A stretch of 14,771 nucleotides of DNA from JBCCAG01 sp050331115 (GTDB taxonomy: Bacteria; Cyanobacteriota; Cyanobacteriia; CAKZMO01), in contig JBHJHD010000119.1 of the NCBI GenBank assembly GCA_050331115.1, positions 1 to 14,771 of the forward strand, read 5' to 3'. Under the pieces are notes generated by a model that was not told where the DNA came from, made no database searches, and saw nothing but the letters and a program-made list of their open reading frames with translations. This document shows positions 6,631 to 13,252 of the stretch, in pieces (position 1 is the first letter of the stretch; the number at the start of each line of letters is the position of its first letter). Made by a program: the position numbers and the translations under genes.

Positions 6631-7346
6631 ATCCGAGCACGCGCTCCGACGACGCCCTCAAGCAGATCACAAACCCGGTCGGCACGCCTGAGATTACCCA
6701 AGATTTATCTGAGAACGTCATCCTAACCACGGTGGATGACCTGCACAACTGGGCTCGTCTTTCGAGCCTTTGGCCCCTGCTATACGGCACGGCCTGCTGC
6801 TTTATCGAGTTTGCGGCGCTGATTGGTTCTCGCTTCGACTTTGACCGATTCGGTCTCATTCCTCGGGCCAGTCCTAGGCAGGCAGACCTGCTCATTACGG
6901 CCGGCACCGTCACCATGAAGATGGCCCCGGCGCTGGTGCGACTCTACGAGCAGATGCCCGATCCGAAGTACGTCATCGCTATGGGTGCCTGCACAATTAC
7001 AGGCGGCATGTTCAGCACCGATTCCCCGACGGCGGTGCGCGGCGTGGACAAGCTGCTCCCAGTGGATGTCTACATTCCTGGCTGCCCGCCTCGCCCGGAG
7101 GCGATTGTAGACGCCATCATCAAGCTGCGGAAAAAGATTTCGGCAGAAGCGGCGCAAGAGCGGGGCATAAGGGCTCAGACGCACCGCTACTATACCCGCT
7201 CCCACGAGATGAAGCCGGTTCCCGTAATTCACGATGGCAAATATCTGTCGGTGCAAGAGCGCCAGTCTCCGCCTAAGGAGCTCGCTGAGGCGTTTGGTAT
7301 GCCGGTGGCAGCTGAGGTAGCGGAAAAGGAGGCAGAGCGTGGCTGA
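6621..7346 (+). CDS. ndhK: NAD(P)H-quinone oxidoreductase subunit K (NdhK)
   Basis: This peripheral-arm subunit of NDH-1 carries the 4Fe-4S cluster (N2 equivalent) that passes electrons to plastoquinone. With the start at 6621 it has 241 residues. The cluster ligands are seen as GTACCFIEF (Cys59, Cys60), MGACTITGG (Cys124) and PGCPPRPEA (Cys155). The N-terminal 30 residues and the Glu/Ala-rich C-terminal tail after about 205 are the variable parts. An open frame exists from ATG 6600, but the Shine-Dalgarno site at 6608-6613 favours 6621. The gene overlaps ndhC by 10 bases and ndhJ by 8, which indicates translational coupling. Confidence 0.97.
   Translation: MVMNPSTRSDDALKQITNPVGTPEITQDLSENVILTTVDDLHNWARLSSLWPLLYGTACCFIEFAALIGSRFDFDRFGLIPRASPRQADLLITAGTVTMKMAPALVRLYEQMPDPKYVIAMGACTITGGMFSTDSPTAVRGVDKLLPVDVYIPGCPPRPEAIVDAIIKLRKKISAEAAQERGIRAQTHRYYTRSHEMKPVPVIHDGKYLSVQERQSPPKELAEAFGMPVAAEVAEKEAERG
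7327..7332 (+). promoter_or_regulatory. Shine-Dalgarno site AGGAGG for ndhJ
   Basis: A full consensus AGGAGG lies six bases before the GTG at 7339, inside the 3' end of ndhK. It supports the GTG start of ndhJ over later in-frame starts. Confidence 0.75.
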
Positions 7347-7878
7347 TCAAACCTCGGAAAAGGAAACTGAACAGGAGAACGAGCAGGGCGGAGAAATTAT
7401 TGAGGCCGGTGAGGTCTCTAAATGGCTCACCGAAAACGGTTTTGAGCACGACATCCTGTCTCCTGACCACCAGGGCACCGAGATGCTCAAGGTTGACCGG
7501 GAGCTGCTGATTCCGTTTTCGACTGCGCTGTATGCCTACGGCTTTAACTATCTGCAGTGCCAGGCCGCCTATGACTTAGGCCCAGGTAAAGAGCTGGTGA
7601 GCACCTACCACCTGATCAAGGTAGCCGACAACGTGGAAACCCCCGAAGAGGTGCGCATCAAGGTGTTTATCCCTCGGGACGACCCCCGCGTGCCTTCGGT
7701 CTACTGGATCTGGCGGGCCGCCGACTGGCAAGAGCGGGAGAGCTACGACATGTACGGCATTGTTTATGAGGACCACCCCGGTCTAAAGCGCATTTTGATG
7801 CCGGAAGACTGGAAGGGCTGGCCGCTCCGCAAGGACTACATTTCGCCTGACTTCTACGAGCTGCAGGACGCCTATTAG
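7339..7878 (+). CDS. ndhJ: NAD(P)H-quinone oxidoreductase subunit J (NdhJ)
   Basis: This 30-kDa-type (NuoC-like) subunit of the hydrophilic arm of NDH-1 docks with NdhK and NdhH. It has 179 residues and begins with a Glu/Gln-rich tail of about 25 residues before VSKWLTENGFEHDIL. The family signature spans WIWRAADWQERESYDMYGI (123-141), then EDHPGLKRILMPEDWKGWPL (144-163) and RKDY. It starts at GTG, overlapping ndhK by 8 bases behind a strong Shine-Dalgarno site. It is the last gene of the operon, since a terminator follows 40 bases after its stop. Confidence 0.98.
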   Translation: MADQTSEKETEQENEQGGEIIEAGEVSKWLTENGFEHDILSPDHQGTEMLKVDRELLIPFSTALYAYGFNYLQCQAAYDLGPGKELVSTYHLIKVADNVETPEEVRIKVFIPRDDPRVPSVYWIWRAADWQERESYDMYGIVYEDHPGLKRILMPEDWKGWPLRKDYISPDFYELQDAY

Positions 7879-7917
7879 GGCGCGGGCTGGGTCTCCTACT
7901 AATATGTTCAACTTCTT

Positions 7918-7945
7918 ATAGGGGCGTACGGTCGCCCCTATTTTT
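7918..7945 (+). terminator. Intrinsic terminator of ndhC-ndhK-ndhJ
   Basis: ATAGGGGCG (7918-7926) pairs perfectly with CGCCCCTAT (7933-7941) around the loop TACGGT, followed by a T run to 7945. The nine-pair GC-rich stem and T tract are classical for plus-strand transcripts. The minus-strand reading, at the end of the convergent methyltransferase gene, lacks a T run after the stem, so it would be weaker in that direction. Confidence 0.88.
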
Positions 7946-7974
7946 GTACGGTGCTCCTATAGATGTCTTACCGA

Positions 7975-9270
7975 TTAGGGCAGCTCTACCTGGAGCGGCA
8001 CGTCTAGCTGCCAGGGCTTACCCTTATAGAACAGCAGCTGATAAACATGCATGCCGCCGTAGCGGAACCCCGCCTCGCAGGACTGTAGGTAGAGCAGCCA
8101 CATGCGGAAAAAGCGATCGCCATACTTTGCGTCTAGCGCCTGAATCTGCTCCCAGTTGGCGGTGAAGTTCTCGGCCCAGCGCTTTAGGGTCTCGGCGTAG
8201 TGGGGCTTCAGATTTTCGCAGTGAGCTACGGGCAGCTTGGCGGCCCACAGATCGTGGGTGAGCTCGTGGAGCTGAGGCACATAGGCACCGGGAAAGATGT
8301 ACTTGTCAATCCAAGGTCCGTTGCGCTCTTTACTCTGGGTGACAATAGTGTGCAGAACCCCGACGCCGCCGGGCACCAGCAGCGCCGACGCTTTTTCCAT
8401 AAAGGCGGCGAAGCAGTCCTTGCCCACGTGCTCAAACATGCCGATGCTGACAAATTTGTCGTATTGCCCCTCTAGCTCCCGGTAGTCCAGGATGCGAATA
8501 TCGATGCGATCGCCCAGCCCCCGCGCTTGAATGCGCTGCTGGGCCAACGCCGCCTGCTCAGTGCTCAGGGTGATGCCGGTGCCCGATACCCCGTAGCGCT
8601 CAGCAGCGTAGACCAGCATGCCGCCCCAGCCGCAGCCGATGTCTACGAGGGTCTCTCCCGGCTTAAGGGCGAGCTTACGGCAGATGAGCTCATACTTTTG
8701 CATCTGCATCTGCTCTAGGGTGTCGGAGGGCTGGCGCTGATAGCCGCAGGAGTAGGTGAGGGTCGGATCTAAGAACTGCTGGTAGAAGTCGTTGCCCAGG
8801 TCGTAGTGGTGCTGAACGTTGCTGCGGCTGTTTTGGATGCGGGTGGGGACGGTGCGCAGCCGCTGGGTAATGACTTTGAGCAGCAGGCCCGGCGTGAGGC
8901 GATCGCGGGCTTTGGCGTAGACGTTACTGCGGTACAGTAGGCCGATCAGCTCGACGAGGTTGCTGTTTTTTTCGTCCCACCAGCCTTCCATATAGGCCTC
9001 GCAAAAGCCCAGGGTTCCGTAGGCAAAAACGCGGTCGTAGGTCTTTGGGTTGTGAATCTGAAGCTCGAGGGGGGTGCCGCTGCCGGGAGTGCCAAACTGG
9101 AAGCGATCGCCGTCGGGGTTGACGATGGTGAGGTCGCCCGCCTCAATCAGGCTAAACAGCTGGTAGAGGTAGCGCTCACCGCTGGGCAGGCTTTGAATGC
9201 GCTGATCTTGTTCAATGCGGCTGCTAGGGCTGCGATCGCCCGCCTTGGGCGTCTGGGTCGTTTGGCTCAT
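7975..9270 (-). CDS. Cyclopropane-fatty-acyl-phospholipid synthase family methyltransferase
   Basis: This is a 431-residue SAM-dependent enzyme of the CFA synthase family, whose members add a methylene or methyl group to double bonds of membrane lipid acyl chains. An N-terminal lipid-binding-type domain (about 30-130) precedes the HHYDLGNDFYQQFLD block (154-168) and TYSCGY (172-177). SAM-binding motif I is VDIGCGWGG (209-217), then SIGMFEHVGKD (275-285). Residues Cys175, Glu280, His307 and Tyr358 probably correspond to the bicarbonate-site residues of E. coli Cfa. No signal peptide is seen. The gene is convergent with ndhJ. A cyclopropane product is not proven, since related cyanobacterial enzymes could methylate other lipids. 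Confidence 0.9.
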   Translation of the reverse strand: MSQTTQTPKAGDRSPSSRIEQDQRIQSLPSGERYLYQLFSLIEAGDLTIVNPDGDRFQFGTPGSGTPLELQIHNPKTYDRVFAYGTLGFCEAYMEGWWDEKNSNLVELIGLLYRSNVYAKARDRLTPGLLLKVITQRLRTVPTRIQNSRSNVQHHYDLGNDFYQQFLDPTLTYSCGYQRQPSDTLEQMQMQKYELICRKLALKPGETLVDIGCGWGGMLVYAAERYGVSGTGITLSTEQAALAQQRIQARGLGDRIDIRILDYRELEGQYDKFVSIGMFEHVGKDCFAAFMEKASALLVPGGVGVLHTIVTQSKERNGPWIDKYIFPGAYVPQLHELTHDLWAAKLPVAHCENLKPHYAETLKRWAENFTANWEQIQALDAKYGDRFFRMWLLYLQSCEAGFRYGGMHVYQLLFYKGKPWQLDVPLQVELP

Positions 9271-9332
9271 TTAATCAGAGGGCTCCGTGGAGGCTAAGGA
9301 CTGAAAGCTGTAGAGGGTTGCTTCCCGTGAGC

Positions 9333-9357
9333 ATTTTATCAGCAGCGCTGCGGTCAA
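9333..9357 (-). promoter_or_regulatory. Possible promoter/operator of the methyltransferase gene
   Basis: On the minus strand TTGACC (9357-9352) and TAAAAT (9338-9333) flank a perfect palindrome GCAGCGCTGC (9342-9351). The 13-base spacing is too short for a standard sigma-70 promoter, so only the -10-like box and the palindrome may be real. The -10-like box is about 62 bases upstream of the methyltransferase ATG. Confidence 0.25.
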
Positions 9358-9424
9358 AATTAGAGATACCTTAGGTTATTCCAGCTCGGATAGCCGACAT
9401 TCATTACGGTGAAGCGCTTGTCGC

Positions 9425-9453
9425 ACCGAGGGTAGGAGCGCTATCCTTGCGGT
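9425..9453. other. Hairpin with T-rich 3' flank
   Basis: GGGTAG (9430-9435) pairs with CTATCC (9441-9446) around GAGCG. An outer ACCG/CGGT pair (9425-9428, 9450-9453) closes the structure, and TTATTTCTCTTT follows. It is terminator-like for plus-strand transcription, but no plus-strand gene lies just upstream. It may act in the leader of the minus-strand methyltransferase or end a small RNA. Confidence 0.35.
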
Positions 9454-9705
9454 TTATTTCTCTTTAAAAAAGCTGCTTGAATCTGTAGCTCAATGTATAG
9501 ATAAGTGGTTGGTTGCAAGCAAACGGTATTTGGGTTTACCCTGCGCCAGGAGAGCAAACCCCAAGCCACGTCGCTTATTTATGGCCACCTGCTTACAAGC
9601 TGTTTTTTTAATTTCAGCAGCTTATTAAGCACTGCTCTAATTTTCAACTGTCGCACCGCTATAGAGGCCAAGAAATGCCTCCAGCTCGGTTGCAACAGGC
9701 ATACG

Positions 9706-9744
9706 GCGCTCTTTTGAAGAGCGCTTTACCGCTGAAAGCAGCGC
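9706..9744 (+). promoter_or_regulatory. Two overlapping, mutually exclusive hairpins upstream of the ATPase
   Basis: Hairpin A is GCGCTCTT (9706-9713) with AAGAGCGC (9717-9724) around TTG. Hairpin B uses GCGCTTT (9721-9727) with AAAGC plus GC (9735-9742) around ACCGCTG, with one bulged A. They share bases 9721-9724, so only one can form at a time. They lie 125-163 bases before the ATPase start. An attenuator or leader switch is possible. Chance palindromy is the alternative. Confidence 0.35.
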
Positions 9745-9858
9745 CCTATTGTGATGACTTTAGCCATACGCCTATCGTTGCGATATAAACATCTAATGCT
9801 CATCTTTCTTCGTCTTTGATAGCATCGAATCAGCGGAAGAATTTGCCTGGTTTTTGCT

Positions 9859-9863
9859 GGAGG
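9859..9863 (+). promoter_or_regulatory. Shine-Dalgarno site GGAGG that decides the ATPase start
   Basis: GGAGG lies five bases before GTG 9869. The longer reading would start at TTG 9854, before this site, and has no ribosome site of its own in the preceding T-rich sequence. I therefore place the ATPase start at 9869. Confidence 0.65.
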
Positions 9864-9868
9864 CGGTA

Positions 9869-12604
9869 GTGTCGATTCAGTCGCATTCACAGGATTTCCA
9901 TAGCCTTTCCTATATGGAAGTCATTGAGTCCCTCAATGGCGATTTTGAAAAAGGACTAACGGCGGAAGAGGTGACCAACCGCTACGAAACCTATGGTTTA
10001 AATCAGCTTCCTATTCAGCCAGGAAAGCCCGCTTGGCTAAAGTTCTTACTTCAATTCAATCAGCCGCTTCTCTACATTTTGCTGATTGCGGGCGGCGTCA
10101 AGGCGGCCTTAGGCTCCTGGACTAATGCTGCGGTCATTTGGGGGGTGACCGTCATCAACGCGGTGATTGGCTACCTGCAGGAAGCAAAAGCCGAAAAAGC
10201 GATCGCCTCGCTGGCCCAGGCTGTCACCACAGAAACGACGGTGCTGCGGGACGGGCTGCTGCTGCAGGTGCTGTCTGAGGACCTGGTGCCGGGGGATATT
10301 GTGATACTGGCGTCGGGAGATAAAGTGCCGGCAGACTTGCGCCTTTTGAAGGTGCGCAGCCTGCAGGTGGACGAGTCGGCCCTAACGGGGGAATCGCTGC
10401 CCGTAGAAAAATCCACTCAGCCCCTGCCCCAAGCAACCCCCCTCGCGAACCGCATCAACATGGCCTACGCCGGCAGCTTTGTCACCTTTGGGCAGGGTCG
10501 AGGTATGGTTGTGGCAACCGCCGCCGCCACCGAGGTGGGGCAAATTTCTCACCTGATGCAGCAGCGGGTCAGCCTCAGTACGCCGCTGACCCAAAAGTTT
10601 GCTCGCTTCAGCCGCCTGTTGCTCTACGCTATCTTAACCGTCTCAGCGCTGACGTTCGCCATTGGCATTGGCCAGGGCGAAACCTGGATCTACATGTTTG
10701 AGGCCGCCGTAGCGCTGGCGGTGAGCGCAATCCCAGAAGGGTTGCCCGCCGTGGTCACCATTACCCTAGCCATTGGCGTCAGCCGCATGGCCCGCCGCCA
10801 CGCCATCATCCGGCGGCTGCCTGCCGTTGAGGCGCTGGGCAGCACCACCGTCATCTGCTCTGACAAGACCGGGACCCTGACGGAAAACCAGATGACGGTT
10901 CAGAATATCTACGCTGGGGGAGCGCAGTATCGATTGAGCGGCGGGGGCTATAGCCCTCAGGGGGAAATCAGCGAAGCCAACGGCACCGACATCAGCCCGC
11001 TAGAAGACATTCCATTAGTCCTAGAGGAGTGCCTGGTTGCGGGAGCGCTGTGCAACGACGCCCGGCTTGAGCACAGGGATGACCACTGGACTGTGATTGG
11101 CGACCCGACGGAAGGGGCATTGCTTACGGCCGCGGCCAAAGCCGGCTTCAGTCAGTCAGGCCTAGCGACCGGGAATCCTCGGCTAGATTCGATTCCCTTC
11201 GAGTCTCAGTATCAGTACATGGCAACCCTGCACGATGCCGATGTGCGGGTGATCTACGTCAAGGGATCGGTGGAAGCGGTGCTGCAGCGATGCACCCACA
11301 CGATGACCGACCGAGGACAGCCGATCGCCCTCGACCGAGCGACCGTCGAGCAAGCCCTGGCCACCATGACGGCGCAGGCTTTGAGGGTGCTTGCCTTTGC
11401 CAAAAAAGCGGTCGACCCCCACCAGCACGCCCTCAGCCACGACGACATCGAAACCGGACTCATCTTTTTAGGCCTGCAGGGCATGATTGACCCGCCCCGC
11501 CCCGAGGCGATCGCCGCCGTGCGCGCCTGCCGAACCGCGGGCATGCAGATCAAGATGATCACGGGGGATCACGTCTCGACCGCCCAAGCTATCGCCCAGC
11601 GCATGGGCATTCACCAGATGGGGCAGGTCGTGGCCTTTGAGGGGCAGCAGCTCACGGAGATGGGCGATCGCCAGCTGGCCCAGGCGGTGGAGGAGGGCGA
11701 CGTCTTTGCCCGGGTAGCCCCGGCCCAGAAGCTGCGCCTGGTGGAGGCGCTGCAGTCTAAAGGAGAGATTGTGGCCATGACGGGGGACGGCGTCAACGAC
11801 GCACCCGCCCTAAAGCAGGCCGACATCGGCATTGCCATGGGCAAAGGCGGCACCGAGGTGGCGCGCGAGGCGGCTGACATGCTGCTGACGGACGACAACT
11901 TTGCCTCGATTGAGGCGGCGGTGGAGGAGGGGCGCACCGTCTACCAAAACCTGCGCAAGGCGATCGCATTTCTGCTGCCCGTCAACGGCGGTGAATCGAT
12001 GACGATTTTGATTAGCGCCCTGCTGGCGCGAGATTTGCCCATTCTCTCGCTGCAGGTGCTGTGGCTGAACATGATCAACTCCCTCACGATGACGGTGCCG
12101 CTAGCCTTCGAGCCCAAATCCCCTGGGGCCATGCAGCAGCCGCCCCGCAACCCAAAGGAGCCCCTGATTACGAGAAACTTGCTGCGGCGAATTCTCCTGG
12201 TGTCGCTGTTTAACTGGGTGCTGATCTTTGGCGTCTTTGAGTGGGCCCGCGCCACCACTGGCGATGTCGCTGTAGCGCGCACCATGGCCATCCAATCCCT
12301 AGTTGCCGCCCGGATTGTCTACCTGCTTGGGGTAAGTCAGCTTGGGATGAGCGTACTGAGCGCCATCCGCAGGCGATCGGCTGCAGTGTCCAACGCCCCC
12401 TTCTTGCTGCTGGGCATCGGCGCTGCCGTCGTTCTGCAGGTTCTATTCAGTCAGTGGAGCGGCATGAATCTGCTTTTTGAAACCGCGCCGCTCACCTGGC
12501 GTCAGTGGCTCATCTGCTTGGTGCCCATGGTGCCCATGGTGCCGCTCGCCGCGATGGCCAACTGGATTGATCCCTTGAATGGCAAGACGAAAACTTCTCC
12601 TTGA
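9869..12604 (+). CDS. P-type (P2 group) cation-transporting ATPase, calcium-pump-like
   Basis: This 911-residue membrane pump moves a cation at the cost of ATP. Numbering is from GTG 9869. It has a cation-ATPase N-terminal domain (about 8-75), the actuator motif TGES (173-176) and M4 PEGLP (289-293). The phosphorylation motif DKTGT is at Asp332, followed by the N-domain motif KGS (465-467), MITGDH (about 563-568), and TGDGVND (638-644). About ten membrane helices are expected. M5 reads LPVNGGES (Asn706, Glu709). M6 reads LWLNMINSLTMT (Asn734, Asn737, Ser738), unlike the NxxTD of SERCA, and resembles mycobacterial CtpF-like pumps. The transported ion (Ca2+, Na+ or other) is not settled. No metal-binding N-terminal CxxC is present, so it is not a heavy-metal P1B pump. 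Confidence 0.95.
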   Translation: MSIQSHSQDFHSLSYMEVIESLNGDFEKGLTAEEVTNRYETYGLNQLPIQPGKPAWLKFLLQFNQPLLYILLIAGGVKAALGSWTNAAVIWGVTVINAVIGYLQEAKAEKAIASLAQAVTTETTVLRDGLLLQVLSEDLVPGDIVILASGDKVPADLRLLKVRSLQVDESALTGESLPVEKSTQPLPQATPLANRINMAYAGSFVTFGQGRGMVVATAAATEVGQISHLMQQRVSLSTPLTQKFARFSRLLLYAILTVSALTFAIGIGQGETWIYMFEAAVALAVSAIPEGLPAVVTITLAIGVSRMARRHAIIRRLPAVEALGSTTVICSDKTGTLTENQMTVQNIYAGGAQYRLSGGGYSPQGEISEANGTDISPLEDIPLVLEECLVAGALCNDARLEHRDDHWTVIGDPTEGALLTAAAKAGFSQSGLATGNPRLDSIPFESQYQYMATLHDADVRVIYVKGSVEAVLQRCTHTMTDRGQPIALDRATVEQALATMTAQALRVLAFAKKAVDPHQHALSHDDIETGLIFLGLQGMIDPPRPEAIAAVRACRTAGMQIKMITGDHVSTAQAIAQRMGIHQMGQVVAFEGQQLTEMGDRQLAQAVEEGDVFARVAPAQKLRLVEALQSKGEIVAMTGDGVNDAPALKQADIGIAMGKGGTEVAREAADMLLTDDNFASIEAAVEEGRTVYQNLRKAIAFLLPVNGGESMTILISALLARDLPILSLQVLWLNMINSLTMTVPLAFEPKSPGAMQQPPRNPKEPLITRNLLRRILLVSLFNWVLIFGVFEWARATTGDVAVARTMAIQSLVAARIVYLLGVSQLGMSVLSAIRRRSAAVSNAPFLLLGIGAAVVLQVLFSQWSGMNLLFETAPLTWRQWLICLVPMVPMVPLAAMANWIDPLNGKTKTSP

Positions 12605-12667
12605 CCCTACCGCCGCCGAGGCCGATGTCATCGGCGATCAGCAGCGAGGTCGCCCAGGTTAGCGGCG
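12605..12667. other. Convergent gap between the ATPase and FAS1 genes
   Basis: This 63-base gap holds the odd palindrome GCCGATGTCATCGGC (12621-12635), with 7-base arms around a single T. As RNA it would form at best a five-pair stem with a five-base loop and has no T run, so it is at most a weak bidirectional terminator. Confidence 0.35.
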
Positions 12668-13069
12668 CTAGCCCATCAGAATGACGGTATCGATCACGTG
12701 GATAACGCCGTTATCGGCCTCCACGTCCGGCAGCGTCACCGCGGCATTCTTCACCTCAAAGCCGTCCGATAGGTCTAGGGGAATGGCTGAACCCTCAACC
12801 GAAGTCAGCTCGGCTTGGTCCGCCAAATCGGCCTGCATCAGCCGCCCGGCTACCACGTGGTATTTCAGGATGCGGGCCAGCTGGGGCGGGTTTTCCACCA
12901 ATGTCTGCACGGTCCCTGGCGGCAGCTTGGCAAACGCGTTATCCGTCGGAGCAAACACCGTGAAGGGGCCGTTCCCCTTGAGCACGTCTACGAGGTCCGC
13001 CGCTTTGACTGCGGCTACTAAAGTAGAGAAGCCCTCAGTGGTCACGGCAATGTCAACGATATCAGGCAT
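12668..13069 (-). CDS. cupS: Single-domain fasciclin (FAS1) protein, probable CupS of NDH-1MS
   Basis: The 133 residues form one FAS1 domain: an N-terminal helix region DIVDIAVTTEGFSTLVAAVK (3-22), the H1 motif FTVFAPTDNAFAKLP (36-50), YHVVAGR (70-76) and the H2 motif NGVIHVIDTVILM (120-132). There is no signal peptide, unlike secreted FAS1 proteins, so it should be cytoplasmic. It lies just downstream of a cupA-type gene on the same strand. From established knowledge, CupS (Sll1735 in Synechocystis) has a fasciclin-like fold, is encoded after ndhF3-ndhD3-cupA, and belongs to the low-CO2 NDH-1MS complex. The FAS1 call is secure, while the CupS identity rests on context and the missing signal peptide. 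Confidence 0.8.
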   Translation of the reverse strand: MPDIVDIAVTTEGFSTLVAAVKAADLVDVLKGNGPFTVFAPTDNAFAKLPPGTVQTLVENPPQLARILKYHVVAGRLMQADLADQAELTSVEGSAIPLDLSDGFEVKNAAVTLPDVEADNGVIHVIDTVILMG

Positions 13070-13160
13070 AGTTCGCGGTTGATGTAGACGATTGGTGTAA
13101 GTAGAAAAGTAGAAGTTAGCCAGAATTCACGCCAATAGAGCGTTCTTTGCGCATCTTGTA

Positions 13161-13207
13161 ATCCCCCGCCTCTGGCACCCCCCTGATTCAAGGGGGGCAG
13201 GGGGGAT
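13161..13207. repeat. G/C-run hairpin repeat between cupA and cupS
   Basis: The core CCCCCCT (13178-13184) pairs with AGGGGGG (13191-13197) around GATTCA. An outer pair ATCCCCC (13161-13167) and GGGGGAT (13201-13207) flanks it. This composition resembles the dispersed CCCCCCT/AGGGGGG intergenic repeats common in cyanobacterial genomes. It lies within the 183-base gap after the cupA stop. It could act as a partial transcript stop or as an RNA stabiliser between the two genes. Confidence 0.6.
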
Positions 13208-13252
13208 CCCTACGCTGAGCGATAGTACGAGGATTTCTTGTACATCATCCTG

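Larger units (their letters stand above)
9271..9868. other. Long intergenic region (598 bases), AT-richer, with hairpins
   Basis: The region separates the divergent methyltransferase and P-type ATPase genes. It is visibly richer in A/T runs than its neighbours and lacks HIP1 octamers. The 70-codon open frame at 9505-9717 (plus) has a Cys/Leu/Ser-rich product with no family pattern and I do not call it. Supported contents are a candidate promoter for the methyltransferase (9333-9357), a hairpin at 9425-9453, a weak stem at 9530-9564, and overlapping hairpins at 9706-9744. A small RNA or a long 5' leader for the ATPase would fit here, but I recognise no known RNA family. In particular, I did not see the conserved core of the yybP-ykoY manganese riboswitch. 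Confidence 0.6.

Noticed and set aside
9505..9717. 70-codon plus-strand open frame in the long intergenic region
   Set aside because: No Shine-Dalgarno site, no family pattern, and it runs into the stem at 9706-9724. Not supported as a gene.
9854..9868. TTG at 9854 as the start of the P-type ATPase
   Set aside because: The only good ribosome-binding site (GGAGG 9859-9863) lies after this TTG and is well placed for GTG 9869.
12522..12545. 9-bp tandem repeat encoding PMVPMVP in the last ATPase helix
   Set aside because: A small in-frame slippage duplication in a hydrophobic segment. It leaves the protein intact and suggests nothing further.
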